This document shows positions 49,495 through 62,600 of a stretch of DNA of 64,000 nucleotides, piece after piece; position 1 is the first letter of the stretch, and every line of letters starts with the position of its first letter. The DNA is from Butyriboletus loyo (Eukaryota > Basidiomycota > Agaricomycetes > Boletales > Boletaceae), in contig JBBPSI010000094.1 of assembly GCA_038093515.1 (NCBI GenBank), forward strand, positions 1 through 64,000. The letters are read 5' to 3'. Position numbers and translations under genes: made by a program. The notes below the pieces were generated by a model that did no database searches, was not told the DNA's origin, and was given only the letters and a program-made list of their open reading frames with translations.

Positions 49495-50162
49495 GAGGGG
49501 AGGTTTCTATTCGTTTTCTGTTCGTTTTCTGTTCGTTTTTTCCATGCTACGCTCTTTTTTGATCGTTTGATGATGTCTGCATTTTTTTCCCCTTCTGCTT
49601 TGGAGTAGATGTAACTGGCCAGGCTGTATCTATTTTGTATCGTGGATTTGCTGTCCCTCCTTTCTTTGCTTTTTCTCTCTTCCAGTGACCGGATTCAGAA
49701 ATCGGAAACCAAGTTGAATCGCGACTTGTACTACAGTACATACCTCAGTCCTGAGTCTAATCCAAGAAGATGGATACGGACCCAGAGTATAGAGCTATGT
49801 ACGATATGACTTTTGATAGGGTCTGATGCGCCTGTAGCGGGACGAAGTGTAACTACGGGTTGGGTCTGACTCTTGGATTGTCCTTGGTGAACGTGTTCCC
49901 TTGTTGTTCCAAACCTCCGTCACTGACCCAAGCCCAATCTCCCGCCTGATTCAAGTTGCCTACGGCTCGAAATATCTCCCCTCTGACAACCTGGGAAGAC
50001 GATCACTCTCTTCCAAGAGAGCAGGCACTCGTCGGAGCCGTTGTCGCAGCTGCACGCGTCTTTGCTAATGTCGCTAGCGAAAACGTTCGGCAGAATGCAA
50101 CCCGGAGGTAAGTGTTTCCGTTCTGTGTGATAATTTCACGCTCAAGATTCTAAACACGCCTA
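49495..50162. other. RasGEF 3' flank and left edge of the giant-gene tandem repeat
   Basis: From about 49,690 this interval aligns with 63,460 onward (GATTGTCCTTGGTGAAC and GACCCAAGCCCAATCTC blocks). A short coding-looking stretch at about 50,020-50,110 (ALVGAVVAAARVFAN) resembles part of giant-gene exon 1 (SLAGAIASVAQIYCN). Confidence 0.6.
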
Positions 50163-50255
50163 GACGTCCGCGTGTTCCTCATTCGCGCTCAAAATACCGC
50201 GGTAATCGTCTTCCTGGAAGAGTCTCCTCAGTCGTTGCACCGCAGTGAGGTGACC
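49690..50255 (+). repeat. Tandem-unit left end (matches 63,460-64,000)
   Basis: Several blocks are shared in order with 63,460 onward: CGGATTCAG.A.TCGGAAACCAA, GATTGTCCTTGGTGAAC, GACCCAAGCCCAATCTC, and the exon 2 start of the giant gene. The offset of about 13.8 kb gives the tandem period. Confidence 0.7.
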
Positions 50256-52104
50256 CACTCTCCGAAACCTGGGTGTTTGGCGTTGACTCCACGAACGATC
50301 TGCTGGACGAGACCCAAAACTGGGTACGCGATCTCAGGCTTCTCGGTGTCGAGCCCGAGCTCTTGGAAATCGATATTGTCTACATCTGCGTAAAATGCAC
50401 AGATCTCGGTGGCAGCGTCTTTGGGAATGATGTCGAGATATCCTCGCACGCGAGCGAGATGGCCCTTGAAAAGAAGCTAGTTTTCGGTTCGTGTTCCGAG
50501 TCTGACCAGATGGAGGAGATATCCGGGGCAGAGAAGAGATATTCGGGCGAGGCATGTTCGAGGGTTACTTGCCTCCCGAGGGTTCTGTCACGCAGAGTAG
50601 GATCCGGAGGCGCGCCCAGGGATGAGATGTCCACCGTGTTGGAGTGGATGGCTCCCGCACATCGAGGAAAGGGCACTGTTGCGATTGCATCGTTTAGGGT
50701 TTAGGCTAAATCAACTTCGTCCGACCAGGTTATGTGCTTCAAACGAAGACGATGAGTTGACAGTACGCACACGAGATGGAAGTACAGGACTTTCGGTATC
50801 GTCACCATTCGCGCAGCAATTAGACCAATGTGTGGTATGCCTCGATGATGCTCACACACGTGGTACAGACAAACTTGTTTCCGAGCGCCGTCACATTGAG
50901 TCCAAAGGTCACCAAGGATCGCTTGGCGCAAGGTATGTACCGCTTACACCACATTCCACTGACCTGATCGTTTGTCGCTCGTAGGTTGCATGCAGATGCG
51001 GATACTCGGACATGGACATTCCATCATGTTTTTCGCACCCCTTGAAGTTGATCGACGCATCCGCTGTCATCGACACCATTGGTATCCTACACTGGGCTAT
51101 ACGTAAGACATGACATTCAGCAACGGGCGCCTTGTTGGGTACAGCAAGGATTGGATCATGCATCTCGATATGCTGCTTGGACAAGCTTATGCAAAGACCA
51201 GTGTCCCCAGAGGCGGTTCCAGCTGGCAGCAAAGAGGTTGGAAGATCATTATGGGCCCCATAATACTTCTCAAAATCCTGCCTTGCTGGCCACTTCGAAC
51301 ATTCGCCAGCGTCACATGGAGCTCGGTTTTGTTGCTCCGTGATGTAAGCATGGATGAAGAACAAGAGCGAGAGGTCATTCATGAGGCTGAACACGGACGA
51401 CACCTGGAATGGCCACTGAGAGTGCCCCCAGCGAGCCATTCAGTCCATCAAGATGTCACTACCTTTGTAATTGCAGGCGTCATTCCTACAAATATCAACG
51501 CTTTCCGTCCAGCTTTCGAGACACTCGATGCCATTTCCGCAGCTACCAACGAAGCGCACGTTTGGAGTCCATTTCTACTGGCGACGACGGACTTTCAGAA
51601 GACCGTCAACTCGTCAGGAAATTAAGATGAGTACCCGCGCCCTATGCAGTGGGTTGTTTCCAGGGAAATATATGGCAATGAAGTGTTTGTCATTTTGAGC
51701 CCTTACGAAGCCAACCATTTGATACCGGATATCGGGTCGAGCGACAAGGTTCACCTCCATGTGTGCGCCCCTTGTATCACCAAGTCCATGAAACCATGCG
51801 ACGACCTTGCCTTGTATAGCACCCCCATTGTTCCTACCGAGTGGACTCCTCCTTGCCTTCTTATGGATCAGTTGAATGTGTTCGCTGGGCGGCTATACCT
51901 GAAGGACTACGAGATATACATCCGATTGTGTCGGTTCTTTTGCGTGTACGCAAGGCACTCGCGAGGCGAAGTGGGGATTGAGGTTGGGTCTGATGGGTTC
52001 ATCTCGCCGAGGAATCGTCCAAGACATTTGCAAACCATGCCCACATTCCAAAATTCGCCCATGGCTTCGGTGAGGACATTGATCGTCTTTCGCTGGAAAG
52101 AGAT
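50163..52104 (+). pseudogene. Giant DUF3638-type gene, broken copy B
   Basis: The copy starts with a piece of exon 2 (DVRVFLIRAQN). It then has a foreign insert and a deletion that removes everything to within exon 6. Exon 6 sequence resumes near 50,735 (DDELTVRTRDGST), passes DDAHTRGTD and runs to the 3' splice. Exon 7 sequence runs from about 50,986 to 52,104. Exon 7 has frame changes and a stop at about 51,623, where copy C reads on (SSG then stop, against SSGELDEY). The motor P-loop and Walker B regions are missing, so it cannot make a working protein. At 52,104 it joins TAH18 sequence abruptly. Confidence 0.85.
50228..50704 (-). other. Antisense gene fragment inserted in copy B
   Basis: This block has no counterpart in copies A or C. 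Read on the minus strand it has a smooth coding-looking stretch: ARVRGYLDIIPKDAATEICA, then AFYADVDNIDFQELGLDTEK, and GLVQQIVRGVNAKHPGFGEW. It ends with a stop near 50,228. It appears to be the 3' part of an unrelated gene. I do not recognise the family. Confidence 0.5.
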
Positions 52105-52972
52105 GCTCAACGAGCAAAGCGCATTATCAAGGAGGTGCTAACCAAGTATCGATACCCAGAGGCTATGTCTTTGATCTCCCTTACTATAGACCACAACAGT
52201 TTTCGATATCAAGCTTATTTTGTAGTAAGAGAATCATTCAGAAGGATCCTTGTGAGATTCGCTTGCGTGTTGCAATCGTGAAGCATCGCACGTAACTTGT
52301 GATACCTCGAAAAGGTGTCTGCACGAACTTTTCCTTGCCACTACAGCCTGGTTGGTAGATTATCTTCCGGCTGAAAATATTCCCGAGGCTGGCTGACGTC
52401 CTCGAGGCGACAATATGCGTACTATTACCATCCAAAAAGCTTCTGGATGTGATCCCCGGACATAAGCTATGTGTCGTCCGACTGGTACTGGCGTTGCCCC
52501 ACTGATACAAGCAGTCAGAGATTTGAGGGCAGACTATTTGAAACATTCCGTGTACGTGATTTCGGCCGACACCAACCCACTGCCCTACTTTACTGCGGCT
52601 GCCAATCGGCTTTGAAGGATCATCACTACGGCACAGAATGGAAAGCCGATGATGAACTTGCAGGCAAAATCACACACTGTGGTGCATCCTCGCGCGATAG
52701 CCCTGAAGGCACGAAGAAGACATAGGTTCCGGATCTTCTGCGGAAAGATAAGGAACCTTCCAGTGGGAGTGCAGCGAGGCACATTAATAATTTCTGGGTA
52801 AGTCACAGTAGCACGAGGCTGACGAAAGAGGTTAAGTGTCAATGCAGGTCTTCAAACAGGATGCCTGCCGCAGTACGCGTGGCTGAAGAGGAAGTGTTTG
52901 GGGGCATACCAACAAAGAATGTAGCAGCCTTGGTTTCTGTGATACGAAGGGAGAAGTATCGAGGAGAGTCAT
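52105..52972 (+). pseudogene. TAH18 C-terminal fragment
   Basis: The sequence aligns with the minus strand of TAH18 from about 14,566 to 13,600. Matches include the AACAGTTTTCGATATCAAGC (FSIS) region, GTACTGGCGTTGCCCC (TGTGVAP), CTGCCAATCGGCTTTGAAGG and the end of the last exon. Stops, small indels and lost splice sites break it, and the FMN half is absent. It sits immediately 5' of copy C, as TAH18 sits 5' of copy A, showing that the two were duplicated as a block. Confidence 0.85.
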
Positions 52973-53683
52973 AACGATCACCTACATTACGCAATTTTCC
53001 GGCGCTTTGCGAACTTGAAGGAAGTTATGATAGTACCGCGCCAAAATCTCTCCGCTGTCACTCAGGGCGTTTCCGTACTACTAGGCAAATACTCCGTGCC
53101 GACTCCGCGCACGAAACGTTTGACTCAATGATGGCAGTCGTGATCACTCTCAGCGGACCCAAAGACTCGTACCCGAATTTGTACAAGTCCAAGTAGTAGC
53201 TCGTCCACTGCTTCTCCAGTGGGAGGCCAGACATAACCCGACCGGGTGAGTTTTCTAGTCCACGATACAGTCAATCGTCAAACAAGCACCTTAGAGATAA
53301 TCGGCCATGGCGGGATTTTCCCTGCGAGTCAACGTTAAGTTGAGCTTCAACAACAATTGGCGAGCGTTGTACCAATGCCCTGAACTGGGCCGGAACCAGG
53401 CTGTAGGCAAGCAAGCTGTTCCATCTCGATCATGGCTTTCGGGGTCTCATTGTGGGTGCAGTCCTACTCCGAGGGTGCATGACCATATGACTCTATATCT
53501 GCACTAGCCTCGTGCCGCGAATCTGAATAACGGCGTAGGTCCATCCCGTGCTATTCGGGCTCAGACCATCGAATTTAGAACATGTTCTTCGCCACAGATC
53601 AACGATTATAGGGATAGAACCTGGTACGTGTGCATTGCTCGTTCCCCCCTCCAAACCCATTCTCATTATCGTTGATCACTCAA
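52973..53683. other. Upstream region of giant gene copy C
   Basis: No gene is seen. The right half aligns with the upstream region of copy A (for instance the CTTCGCCACAGATCAACGA block). It should contain the copy C promoter. Confidence 0.55.
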
Positions 53684-56600
53684 ATGTCTCACTCTGTCCT
53701 TGACCACGGGGACATTCGCACACTGGAATATATCGTTACGCATGTGTTTTTTCCTCTCAAGCTTCCCGATGGGGTTGACCACAGCATCCGCAACGATCGT
53801 TCTCTAGCTGGAGCAATCGCCTCTGTTGCACAAATCTACTGTAATCGCGTCGACAATGCCAACCTACCTCAGTGGCATCACATCTCAGGAATGTTGGACA
53901 ACCTGCAGCTTACTGTCCAGTTTGAAAGCCTGGGCCAGTCCCAGACTACTTTTCAACTTAGAAGCATGAATGTAGGAGGTAAACTTTCGAGCCTCCTCCG
54001 CATCCTAGAAACTCACAATTCGCAGATATTCGCGCACTCCTTATCCGTGCGCAAAATGCGGCGGTCGTCATCAGAAAGCAGAAAGATGTCACCATCTTCG
54101 AGTCATTCGAGGTATCCCCGAAGGCTGAGGATGTGATGGCTACACAAGGAAAGCTCATCTGCTCGTATCCCGGGCCAGCTATCGAGGTCCCCAACGTCAT
54201 GTTTGAAGACGAGAGCTTTCTTTCCGAACTAGTGAACTTCCTCGTTCACATGAACGACGATGTCCTCGATGCCACTCCAACAACTCAAAAAGCACAGTCT
54301 ACTGTTGTTGAAACCCGAGACACCACCCACCCGCGTTATATCACCGAGTTGCTTACCGGCATCCTAAGGAGTGTTGGTGGCCCTGCCGACGTTGTTCGGA
54401 TTAGCAAACGAGTGGGCGATGACGTTGTATGGAACAACTCGGAGTTGCCGTGGCGGCGTTCGTCGCTCTGGCTGGTTATCAGAGTCGTCCTTCAGACATC
54501 ACTGGATCGGTCCGCTCTCGGGAAGGATGCCTACAAGGAATTCTTGCTATTCTTCATGTGTCGCATTGCGCAGGAAAGGATTTGTGCGGATCTCGCCAAT
54601 GACGTGCTCCAATGCATGTCAGCCAAAATCAGCAGACGCTTGCGGAAGCTGGGTTCATCGGCGCCAGACTGGCTCTCCCGCACTGCGTTGGAGACATGCG
54701 ATTCCATCCGATCGACTCTTGAGAGCAGGTGGGAACAGGTACAAGCCGCTCAGCGCGTATCCCCAACCTGGGCCCCGTTTCAGCTCGACCTTACCCGAGA
54801 CATTCAGCTATCGCTATTGGGCAGTGGCAACTACCTCCGCAGCGCTCTCGCGACTCGCAGCATCAATCCACCAAACGCCCCTTTTAATCCCGAACACCGT
54901 CCAAGAGGTACTCTTGATGATTTTCTGTCCTCTGACGGGGCCTTTTTCGAGAAGGCGTATCGTACTGAGCCCCACGTTACCCTCTTCGACGTCGAGCAGG
55001 CAGTTGAGGAGGGTATTGACACCTGGGTTGATGGGGTCACGGACAACGACGAATCTTGCATGAAACTGGAGATCTTGGCAAACAAATACTCGTCGAGTGC
55101 GCTGAAAACGTACGCGAAGAATCCGGAGCTTCTGTCGGTCATGCTGTTGACCACAGTCGAGCTCTGGGTTGCGCTGGACAAACTAGCTATCAAGGAAATC
55201 CCCATGCTCGCAGAGTACTCACCGGAGGTCCCCACAAGTCTTTTGGAGGATCTGTTGGTTTGCAAGACCAAGAGCCTCTGTCGTCTTCGTCGCGCACAGC
55301 AATACCTCTCTGATCGCCACTCCCGGTCACAAACTCGGGGGTCGGTTTTTTCTCCGACATCTGATGCAAATAGTTTTGCGGTCCGTTTCTACAGCAGCTC
55401 GTCGCATCTCCAGCATCTCAAGATTCGAATCGAGGAAGTAGCGCGGCGTGAAGTTCGTGAAAAGGTTGCTGAACTCGAGAGAGAGAACGCTCGTCATGCC
55501 GATCTTCAACGGCAAGCTGCTGACCTGGATCACGAGTACGCCATCTCTTGGAATGGCTTCGAATACCATGTTCGAGGCCGATGCACCAAGTGCAGCCTTG
55601 AGAGTGAATATATGAATATGGAGATATCCGTTCACGAGTGGCCGTTGCCCGCTGCGCAGCTCCGTGCCGAGGTCGTCGTGTTCGAATTAGATTGTCCAGT
55701 TTCTTTCAACATGTGGCGCACTGCCACATTCAATCTCTTGGTCGATCTCTGTTCCCCATCCATCAAGCAAAAAAAAAACTATATCCAGCTCAGCGAATAT
55801 ACCGCGCTCCAGCCATACCTTGTTCAGCATCCAAGATCGCGGATCTCACTCGCTTCCGACACCAAACCATTCGTTGTCACGCATCATAAGAAAACGTCCA
55901 TTCCCACCACGGAAGCACAGGTCTGTGTCGCCAATGGGTTGACATTCTATGGCTTCGATAGCCATGCTTGTATTCCTGTCTCGGGCGCATTTGATCGTAT
56001 CGATATCGACAAGTACTGCACGTACCAGCTTCAAGCCGAATCATACCGGGATTTACAGGAATATATTGGTGCCACCTCCCATACGTCGAACGAAGTCGTG
56101 GCGAACCAAAGCGACTGCCACAAGGACCTTTCCATCCATGAATACATGGCATTCGGACACCTGCGCAGTGGCGGCTCACTTCAATGGCTCAACATCTTGC
56201 GGGAGCTTCGAGCTCGATCGTTGAGCTTCCATCGTCACGAAGTCCGTTTGTTATTGGCCCAGGCAGTTTCTCAAGTTGGGCCGTTTGCAAATACAGGGTG
56301 GACGTGGCATCAAGAGATCCAACAATCGACCTTCTGCTATGCGATTCTAGGAGAGCTCGAGAGCCTCCTCAGGGCTGTCGAAGCAAATTGGCTGGAAGGA
56401 GGCACAGTGGATACTATATCATTCTTGGTCCGCCGCGTACTTGCGTCCAGCCCTGATGAAGCTGTCACACAGAAAGCTGTGGGACTTCTTCGTACTGTAC
56501 GTGGAAAAGTATTCTCTTGGGTACCGGAGCTATCGGCCAAGCTCGCGAAAACACCGGGAGATGAAGAGTTGCGTGGGTTTTTGCGAGATGTCGTCGCTAT

Positions 56601-59600
56601 TTGTCGAAGCACATTCGACGTTGGTCCCTGCGTGGCCCAAAGGCTCCTTCATTCAGCAGAAGATATCCAGGTTTTGCTTTCTTGCGCTGTATTAATCCAC
56701 GACCACACGCCCAGTAAGATTTCATGCCTTCCTGCATATTCACAGCTGCTCCTTGACCGAGATCGCCGTGCCGCTCTGGCTCTTGAGAGTGTCGTGAGTG
56801 ACGTCATTCAAGCAGATTCCATCGATAAAGGCATCAACCTTGCGGTTGGCAGGGCTTGGCCCCACTACCGTCCGGGTTCGAAGTGGACCCCATTGCAGAG
56901 TCCGAATTCACGCTGGTTCTCATGCACGACCGCATCAACAGCTGACCAGTGTTCGCAAGCGGTACATCTTAATTTACTTGATGGGTTACTGTTGGTCGAC
57001 GGCAAACCTCTTGGGCGATTACCGATGGAAATTCAGCGCCATCCGCTATACAACATAATTTTCGACGAGGTACGTCGCGCCATGCGCCATGTAACGCAAG
57101 TTAATGACTCCTTGTGTAGCAAGTCCTCGACGTCTTACCAAGTAATCTCCGAGGGATGGAATACTCGACACGCAGCATGATCTTCGGTCACCAGGTAAGC
57201 GCGCTTTCGGAGGTATAGGATATAACATTGGGGGCTGAAGTGGTGTGCCCAGGTGCATTTTTCTCTCAGAAACAACGGCTCTGATCTGGTGATACAAGCA
57301 TCTATTGGCCCGGAAATCATCGAGCTCATCCCCCAAGAAAAGCTGAAGGGAGACATTCCGGATGTATTGATTGAGGGACATGCTCATTGGTTAAATATCT
57401 CTACATCCGTCATGGAGATCCGCCCTCTCGACAGCCCTTGGGAGAGTTCGTCGGAGAACTGGAAGATGGATTGTATTTCTGGGCAATATCGCATGCGCAA
57501 AGGCCGTGAGCTCCTCGTAGACATCCGAAGCCATTCTTGGGCAATGGTGTCGGGCCTCTTGAAACCACTGGACACCCCTCGGTATCTCCTTGTCACCACA
57601 TCCCCAACCGACTTCGACCAGCCTTTGTCATCATGGCAGCTGTCCGTCGCCCTACCCCGCTATCGTCTATCTTTTTACGTCGATGAGGATGGGGACCTAC
57701 AATCTCGCAACATCGGGGGCATGGTTTATGACGAGAACCAATCTGTTGGGACTTTGTTCGGGTTGGTCAATCGGCTTGTGCTTCGGCCAAAGCTCAGAAA
57801 AAATGACCACGCCGACAAACTTATCCCGCGCTGTGTCCTCATCCCCGATGGCGCAGTTTCGTTCCAGATGGATGGTCATCACGCTCGCATCGAGATCGAT
57901 ATAACACGTGGCCCTGCCCATCGGCGGATCACGTACCAAACCTATAGGATCGATACCGACCTGGGCTGCTTGACAGGAAATGTCAGCTTGATGAACAAGA
58001 TGTACTGTGCTTATCTGCACGCCCTGACCAGTGGATGCAGCACCGATCCGCTTACAGGGAGGTTGGGTACAGAGGAAGCGTTGTCTATACTCCGGTCAGG
58101 TAGCTGCTGGTCGATCATAAGGCTTGATTCTCGCAGCGCAGAGCTCCTGGAGTTGATCGCATCCGTATGTCCCTCACGCACCTGGTACCCGAAACACCTC
58201 CAGCGTATGCAGAAGGTGGAGTGGGTCAACCTCCCGGTAAATTCTCAGTATCACGAGTTGTACCTCGTTTCCAAAGCAATCAAGGAACACTACGAAAGAG
58301 TGCAATTATTCCATGGCAGCCAGTCGAGCGCTCTCTTTCAAGAATTTCCATCTCATGACGGTCACCTACTAGAGCGCAACGCGCGACGAGCTGCGTATCT
58401 ACTCCCATCCGAGTTGTCTAGGCAGCCTTCCCAGGGAAGTTTCGATGTCCGGTATCCCTCAAGAGACCTGGTGGAGGTTGGCTCGGGAGAGCATCGCACT
58501 TATACCGCGGCAACTGTCGTGCATCGGCAAACCGCCGGTTCAGCCCCTTCATATGATATACTGAACATGATGAAATCATGGACTGGAACCGTGTCCAGGG
58601 ATACTACTTTGTCTCTCCAATACGACAGATCGTGGTTGGCGCCAAATGTTCCATCGATTTGGCTCAAGGCATACGATCTCTTGCGAGGGAGCGAGGAAGG
58701 AAAATGGTTTCAGCTACTGTTCTCACTTCCCGCCATGGCGTATGGCTCTTCGCAACATACCAATTTGGTCCCCATGTTCGTAGCCTTTGCGGTGGATTCA
58801 CACTTTCGTCTGGAGAATCCACCAGACTATGATTCTTACAACCCCTCTCAAGGATATTGTCTCTGCTCGACCACCCTGCATAGTTATATTTCCGACTGTG
58901 CCCACTCCTTCGAACGTAGCCCTGAAAGCACGACACAGGCAGCAATCGACGAAAGTCACCACCACTTACGAAGGCGTCAACTCAAGATGTATAACGACAG
59001 ACGAAACTTGGACATCGACTCAACAGTTCAGCGGTTATTGGACGCTTGGCCATGCGAGACACCCCCACAGTGCTCACTCAACCCGGATTTATATGATGTG
59101 GAAGATTTTACAACCGATATCCAGAGCCACTTCGACAGTTGTTATCGCAATCTCAAGCTCAAAGAGCACATCGCTCGTGTTCAGAAGATTCTGAATAACG
59201 TAGACTGCCAGGTCATCCCAACCCCCATTCTTCAATACTCATTCGATCCCTCACAAAGTATTCCCCCTTGTGTCCCGTGGTCATTCACGGTGCACCAGTT
59301 ATTCGCCCGATCCGCACCACTGTTACAAACACATGATAGATTGCCTCAATACACTACCGACATTGAGAACACCTCGCTCTCTTGTCCCGCCCCGTTGTAC
59401 CAGCTAGTTGCTACAGCTGAGGACAGCGCGGTAAACCCATTTCAGCGACAATACGTCTCGGCACTCCGCGCCAGTGCAGAATGCTTTGGAACCGAGATGT
59501 CCCTTGTAGCTGACGGAGCAACAAAGCTACCTACTACCCTGACACTTTCGGCACACTATGATCGGTGCAGAGCTACTTATATTACGGCTCTTCAGCATCT

Positions 59601-62600
59601 CAAGCAGCATCTGGAACCGAGAACCCACAGTGAACGAGCCCTTGAGCGGTCGGGGCAATGGCCACGCGTCACCCCACTTACACATTTTCGATCCCTCGCG
59701 TCCAACTCACCAATCGTACTCTCCGAGGATTGGAAAAGATGTCTCATAAGGTTGACTCTACTCGCGCTTCAGCTCCAGCGTGCTCGAAGATTGCTTCGAC
59801 TACACCTTGACAACCTTCATGAAGAGCTGCGCAGGGAGCTGCAGAACGAAGGATGTGATGGTTGGAACGCTGAGTCGCATCCCGACTGGCTGCTAATTCA
59901 GGTGTGTTCTCAGGGTCATGGGTGTATATACAGGCTGACACCCCTCGTTCGGCCACGTAGCTGCAAGGCAACTTTTTGGTTCGTCGCGTTCAAGCCGATG
60001 TTGCCAACGAGATGATAGCACCAAGCTCGGGTGACAATACGGCCATGCAACTCAATATGGGCGAGGGGAAGTCATCCGTCATCGTGCCTATCGTCGTCGT
60101 CGTTCTTGCCGATAGCGATCAACTCGTCCGTGTCATTGTCCCGAAAGCGTTGACAGCACAGATGTTCCACCTTCTTGCGGATCGCCTCGGTGGACTGGTC
60201 AATAGGCGGATATACTTCATCCCATTCTCTCGTTCCCCCGAAGTTGATGGTCAGAAAGTGGCCGCCCTTCACAAACTTATGTCGGAATGCATGAAGGAGC
60301 GCGGGGTTTTGGTCATCCAACCGGAGCACGTTTTGTCGCTCAGGTTGGTGAGTGTGGAGAAGCAACTGCCACAGGCATCAAATCGTCAACTGGGAAGCCT
60401 GTTACTGAAGCTTCAGAAGTGGCTTCACTCTTGCTCACGAGATATTTTGGACGAGAGCGACGAAATCCTTCACGTTCGGTATCAGTTGGTATACACCATC
60501 GGCCTCCAACAGCATATGGAAGGCTTCCCCGATCGATGGACCACCACGCAACAAGTTCTCAGCCTCATCGGCAAATATGCGTCTTCCCTTCGAGACCGTT
60601 TCCCGCTTGGAGTAGAGTACGAGCGTGGTCCGTCTGGATCATTCCCCCACCTCCGTATCCTGCACGCAGATGCTGGCAAAGAGTTAATTTCATGGATAGT
60701 GCAAGATGTTATCGATGGTCTACTTCTGAACTTCACCTTTGGGCGACTCCGCTCGGGCCTCAGGGACGCGATTCGAAGCTTCATATCGTGCGCGGATGTC
60801 CCTCCCGAAAATGTCCGGTTGGTGAAGGAGTACTCTCAGCAAAGTCTCTGGGGCGGACTGCTACTGCTGCGCGGCCTCATGGCCACCGGCATTCTTCTGT
60901 TTGCTTTCACAGACCGACGATGGCGGGTAGACTATGGCCTTGCCCTAACCCGTACCATGCTTGCAGTCCCATACAGAGCAAAAGACGTGCCAGCACAAAG
61001 AGCCGAGTTTGGCCATCCGGACGTTGCCATCATCCTCACATGCCTATCCTATTACTACGGCGGTCTCAACGAAGAACAGCTGAGAGTTTCTTTTGAAATC
61101 TTGTTCAAACAGGATGACCCATCCTTGGATTACGATCTCTGGGTTCGAGACTGCCCTGCCATTCCAGAAAATCTGCGGATCCTAAGTGGCGTCAACATCA
61201 AGTCGTCCGAACAATGGAAGGAGTCCCTAGTCCCTCTATTCTCACGGAACCGGGCAACAATCGATTTCTACCTTTCGGGTGTGGTGTTCCCGAAAGAAGC
61301 CAAAGAGTTCCCTTCAAAGCTGTCGTGTTCAGGTTGGGACTTGGCAGAGAGGAAAGAACGTCTATTGACTGGTAAGTTGAGGATAGGTTCGCTCGATTGC
61401 TGAGCTTGCTGGCTCAGCCATATATTAGGATTTTCGGGAACGAATGATGGTCAATATCTACTACCGCTGCACATCACTCAACGTGACCCCGATCATCAGC
61501 GAGGGACGAACGCGAAAGTTCTATCATATCTTCTACAGCCGGAAAACAAGCATTACATGTGCATGACGAAAGAGAGTGGCGAGCGGCAAACCACGCGCGA
61601 GTTCCTGAATATCCTGGTTGACCAGAAGCCTGAGATCCGCGTGCTATTGGACGTCGGTGCTCAAATGCTCGATCTTGAAAACCATGAGCTAGCCCAAGTA
61701 TGGCTAGATGTCAATCGAGACGCTTCCGCCGCCATCTATTTCAACGAAGCCGACGAGTTGACAGTACGGACGCGGGATGGAAATACACAACTTTTGATGG
61801 CGTCACCATTCGCACAGCAGTTGGACCAATGTGTGGTATACCTCGGTGATGCCCATACACGTGGTACCGACATCAAGTTTCCGAGCGGATTTCGCGCTGC
61901 CGTCACACTGGGTCCGAAGGTTACGAAAGATCGCTTGGCGCAAGGTATGTACAGCTTGCGCCAGTTCATTCCGTCGTTCTAATTGTTGGTCGCTCGTAGG
62001 TTGCATGCGGATGCGGAAGCTCGGCCACAGACATTCCATCATGTTCTTCGCACCTCTCGAAGTTGATCGGCGCATCCGCTCCGTGGCTGGCAAAGATCCC
62101 GTGGTTGCCATCGACACCATGGATATCCTACACTGGGCTATACGTGAGACATGCGACGATATTCAGCAGCGGGCGCCCCATTGGGCCCAACAAGGGATGG
62201 ATCATACGTCCCGATATGTCGCTTGGACCAGTTTCTGCAACGACCAGCTGTCCCCAGAAGCGCTTTCGGAAACGTGGCTCCAGCCGGAAGCGAAGAGGTT
62301 GGAAGATCTCTATGGGCCCCACAACACTTTGAATTCTACCATGTTGGCCACCTCGAACATTCGTCAACGCTGTATCGAGCTCGGGGTTTTGTCGCTCCGC
62401 GATGTGAGCATGGATGAAGAACAAGAGCGAGAGGTCGTCCATGAAGCTGAACGCGAACGACAAGTGGAACGGCCGCCGAGAGTGCCCCCAGCGAACCACT
62501 CACTCCATCAAGATGTTGTTGCTTTTATAAAGACAGGCGTCGTTCCTATAAATACCAATGCCTTCCGTCCAGCTTTCGAGGCACTCGATGGAACTTCCGC

